Assembly (NCBI GenBank): GCA_031285645.1
Contig: JAITVU010000196.1
Span: 1 to 5,588 of the forward strand
Origin: Oscillospiraceae bacterium
Lineage (GTDB): Bacteria; Bacillota; Clostridia; Oscillospirales; Ruminococcaceae
DNA length: 5,588 nt
Direction of reading: 5' to 3'
Shown: positions 5,041 through 5,588 of the stretch, one piece after another
Layout: every line of letters begins with the position of its first letter
Numbering within the stretch: the first letter of the stretch is position 1
The notes under the pieces: generated by a model
Databases searched by the model: none
What the model was told of the DNA's origin: nothing
Seen by the model: the letters and a program-made list of their open reading frames with translations, nothing else
Program-made: the position numbers and the translations under genes

Positions 5041-5588
5041 CTATAAAAGCTCGCCGTAGCGCCTGACAAACAGGTTTTTAACAAGCGTTACCAGCGCCAT
5101 ATAGGACAGGAGCGTTGCAAGCAGGCAGGGATAGAAAATGCCGGGCATCGGCATAAAATCCATCGCTTCACCCAGTGCCGTATAAGGCAACAGCGTGCAA
5201 ACGGCGATGCCGAGCGACGTGAGCGCCGTGAGCTGCCACGAGGCGCGGCTCTGGATAAACGGCAGCCTGGGCGTGCGGATGAGGTGGATGACCAGCGTCT
5301 GGCTCCACATGGATTCGACGAACCAGCCCGCGTGGAAAAGCCCCATAAATCCCGCCTGCGCCGCGGGATCCAACGCGGTGTAAGGACCGCCGAACACGCG
5401 CGGACAGATATAAAAGTACATAAGCAGATAAGTGGTGATATCAAAAACGGAGCTGGTGGGTCCGATCCAGACCATGAAGCGGCTGATGGATGAGGCGTCC
5501 CACTGGCGCGGGACTTTCAGGAACTCTTTGTCCACATTATCCCATGGTATGGCGATGCAGGATATGTCGTAGATCAGGTTCAAAATCA
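5041..5588 (-). CDS. mgtA: Magnesium-transporting P-type ATPase, C-terminal part (cut by right window edge)
   Basis: The last 182 codons of a P3B-type Mg2+ importer of the plasma membrane; the reading frame is open through the right edge, so the gene begins outside. Family landmarks are very clear: [57 protein letters not shown] and the terminal [13 protein letters not shown]. Counting from the TTG at 5583, hydrophobic segments at about 35-60, 79-103, 118-137 and 146-170 fit helices M7 to M10 of MgtA/MgtB. The phosphorylation and nucleotide-binding domains are outside the window. The frame is intact and ends at TAG (5043-5041). Low-Mg2+ control is usual for this family, but its promoter is not visible here. 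A TTG at 5583 would give a spurious short start and is internal to the gene. Confidence 0.93.
   Translation of the reverse strand, partial: ILNLIYDISCIAIPWDNVDKEFLKVPRQWDASSISRFMVWIGPTSSVFDITTYLLMYFYICPRVFGGPYTALDPAAQAGFMGLFHAGWFVESMWSQTLVIHLIRTPRLPFIQSRASWQLTALTSLGIAVCTLLPYTALGEAMDFMPMPGIFYPCLLATLLSYMALVTLVKNLFVRRYGELL

Noticed and set aside
4725..5084. A 119-codon minus-strand frame spanning the gap between mgtA and the LRR gene
   Set aside because: It overlaps both flanking genes out of frame, is rich in Arg and Cys without a domain, and has no supporting ribosome site.

Overview
The window looks like chromosomal DNA of a moderately GC-rich anaerobic Firmicute, probably of the Clostridia. 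This is inferred from GTG and TTG starts, purine-rich ribosome binding sites, a VanS/VanR-style sensor pair next to an ABC-2 exporter, and a secreted BspA-like leucine-rich repeat protein. No genus can be named from sequence alone. Every convincing gene lies on the minus strand, so transcription runs from the right edge to the left.

In the order of transcription: (1) 5588-5041 is the C-terminal end of a magnesium-transporting P-type ATPase (mgtA), cut by the right edge. (2) 5040-4817 is a non-coding gap with an AT-rich hairpin, a good -10 box and the leader of the next gene. (3) 4816-3737 encodes a secreted LRR_5/BspA-like protein with eleven repeats and a strikingly regular 23-residue cysteine period, closed by a strong intrinsic terminator at 3728-3693. 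(4) 3588-1386 is a two-component system: an OmpR/VanR-type response regulator and an overlapping 516-residue histidine kinase. (5) After a 100-nt gap with a hairpin and a second promoter come an ABC exporter ATPase (from about 1272 to 406) and, overlapping by ATGA, the start of its membrane partner, cut by the left edge.

The regulator, kinase, ATPase and permease make up a classic sense-and-export module, in which an envelope signal induces an ABC-2 transporter. The sequence supports this link directly. The promoters of the regulator gene and of the ABC operon share a TATACT -10 box, have no recognisable -35, and carry a closely related 13-bp element (CACA-N4-TCACA) upstream. The element sits 11 bp further upstream at the ABC promoter than at the regulator promoter. 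I infer that the regulator activates both its own operon and the exporter.

The main oddities are a receiver domain with Ala where the conserved switch Thr/Ser normally lies, a strongly acidic extracytoplasmic sensor domain, and the cysteine ladder of the LRR protein. I see no CRISPR array, mobile element, tRNA or rRNA, and no clearly new multi-gene system. The regulatory architecture is the most rewarding part to follow up.
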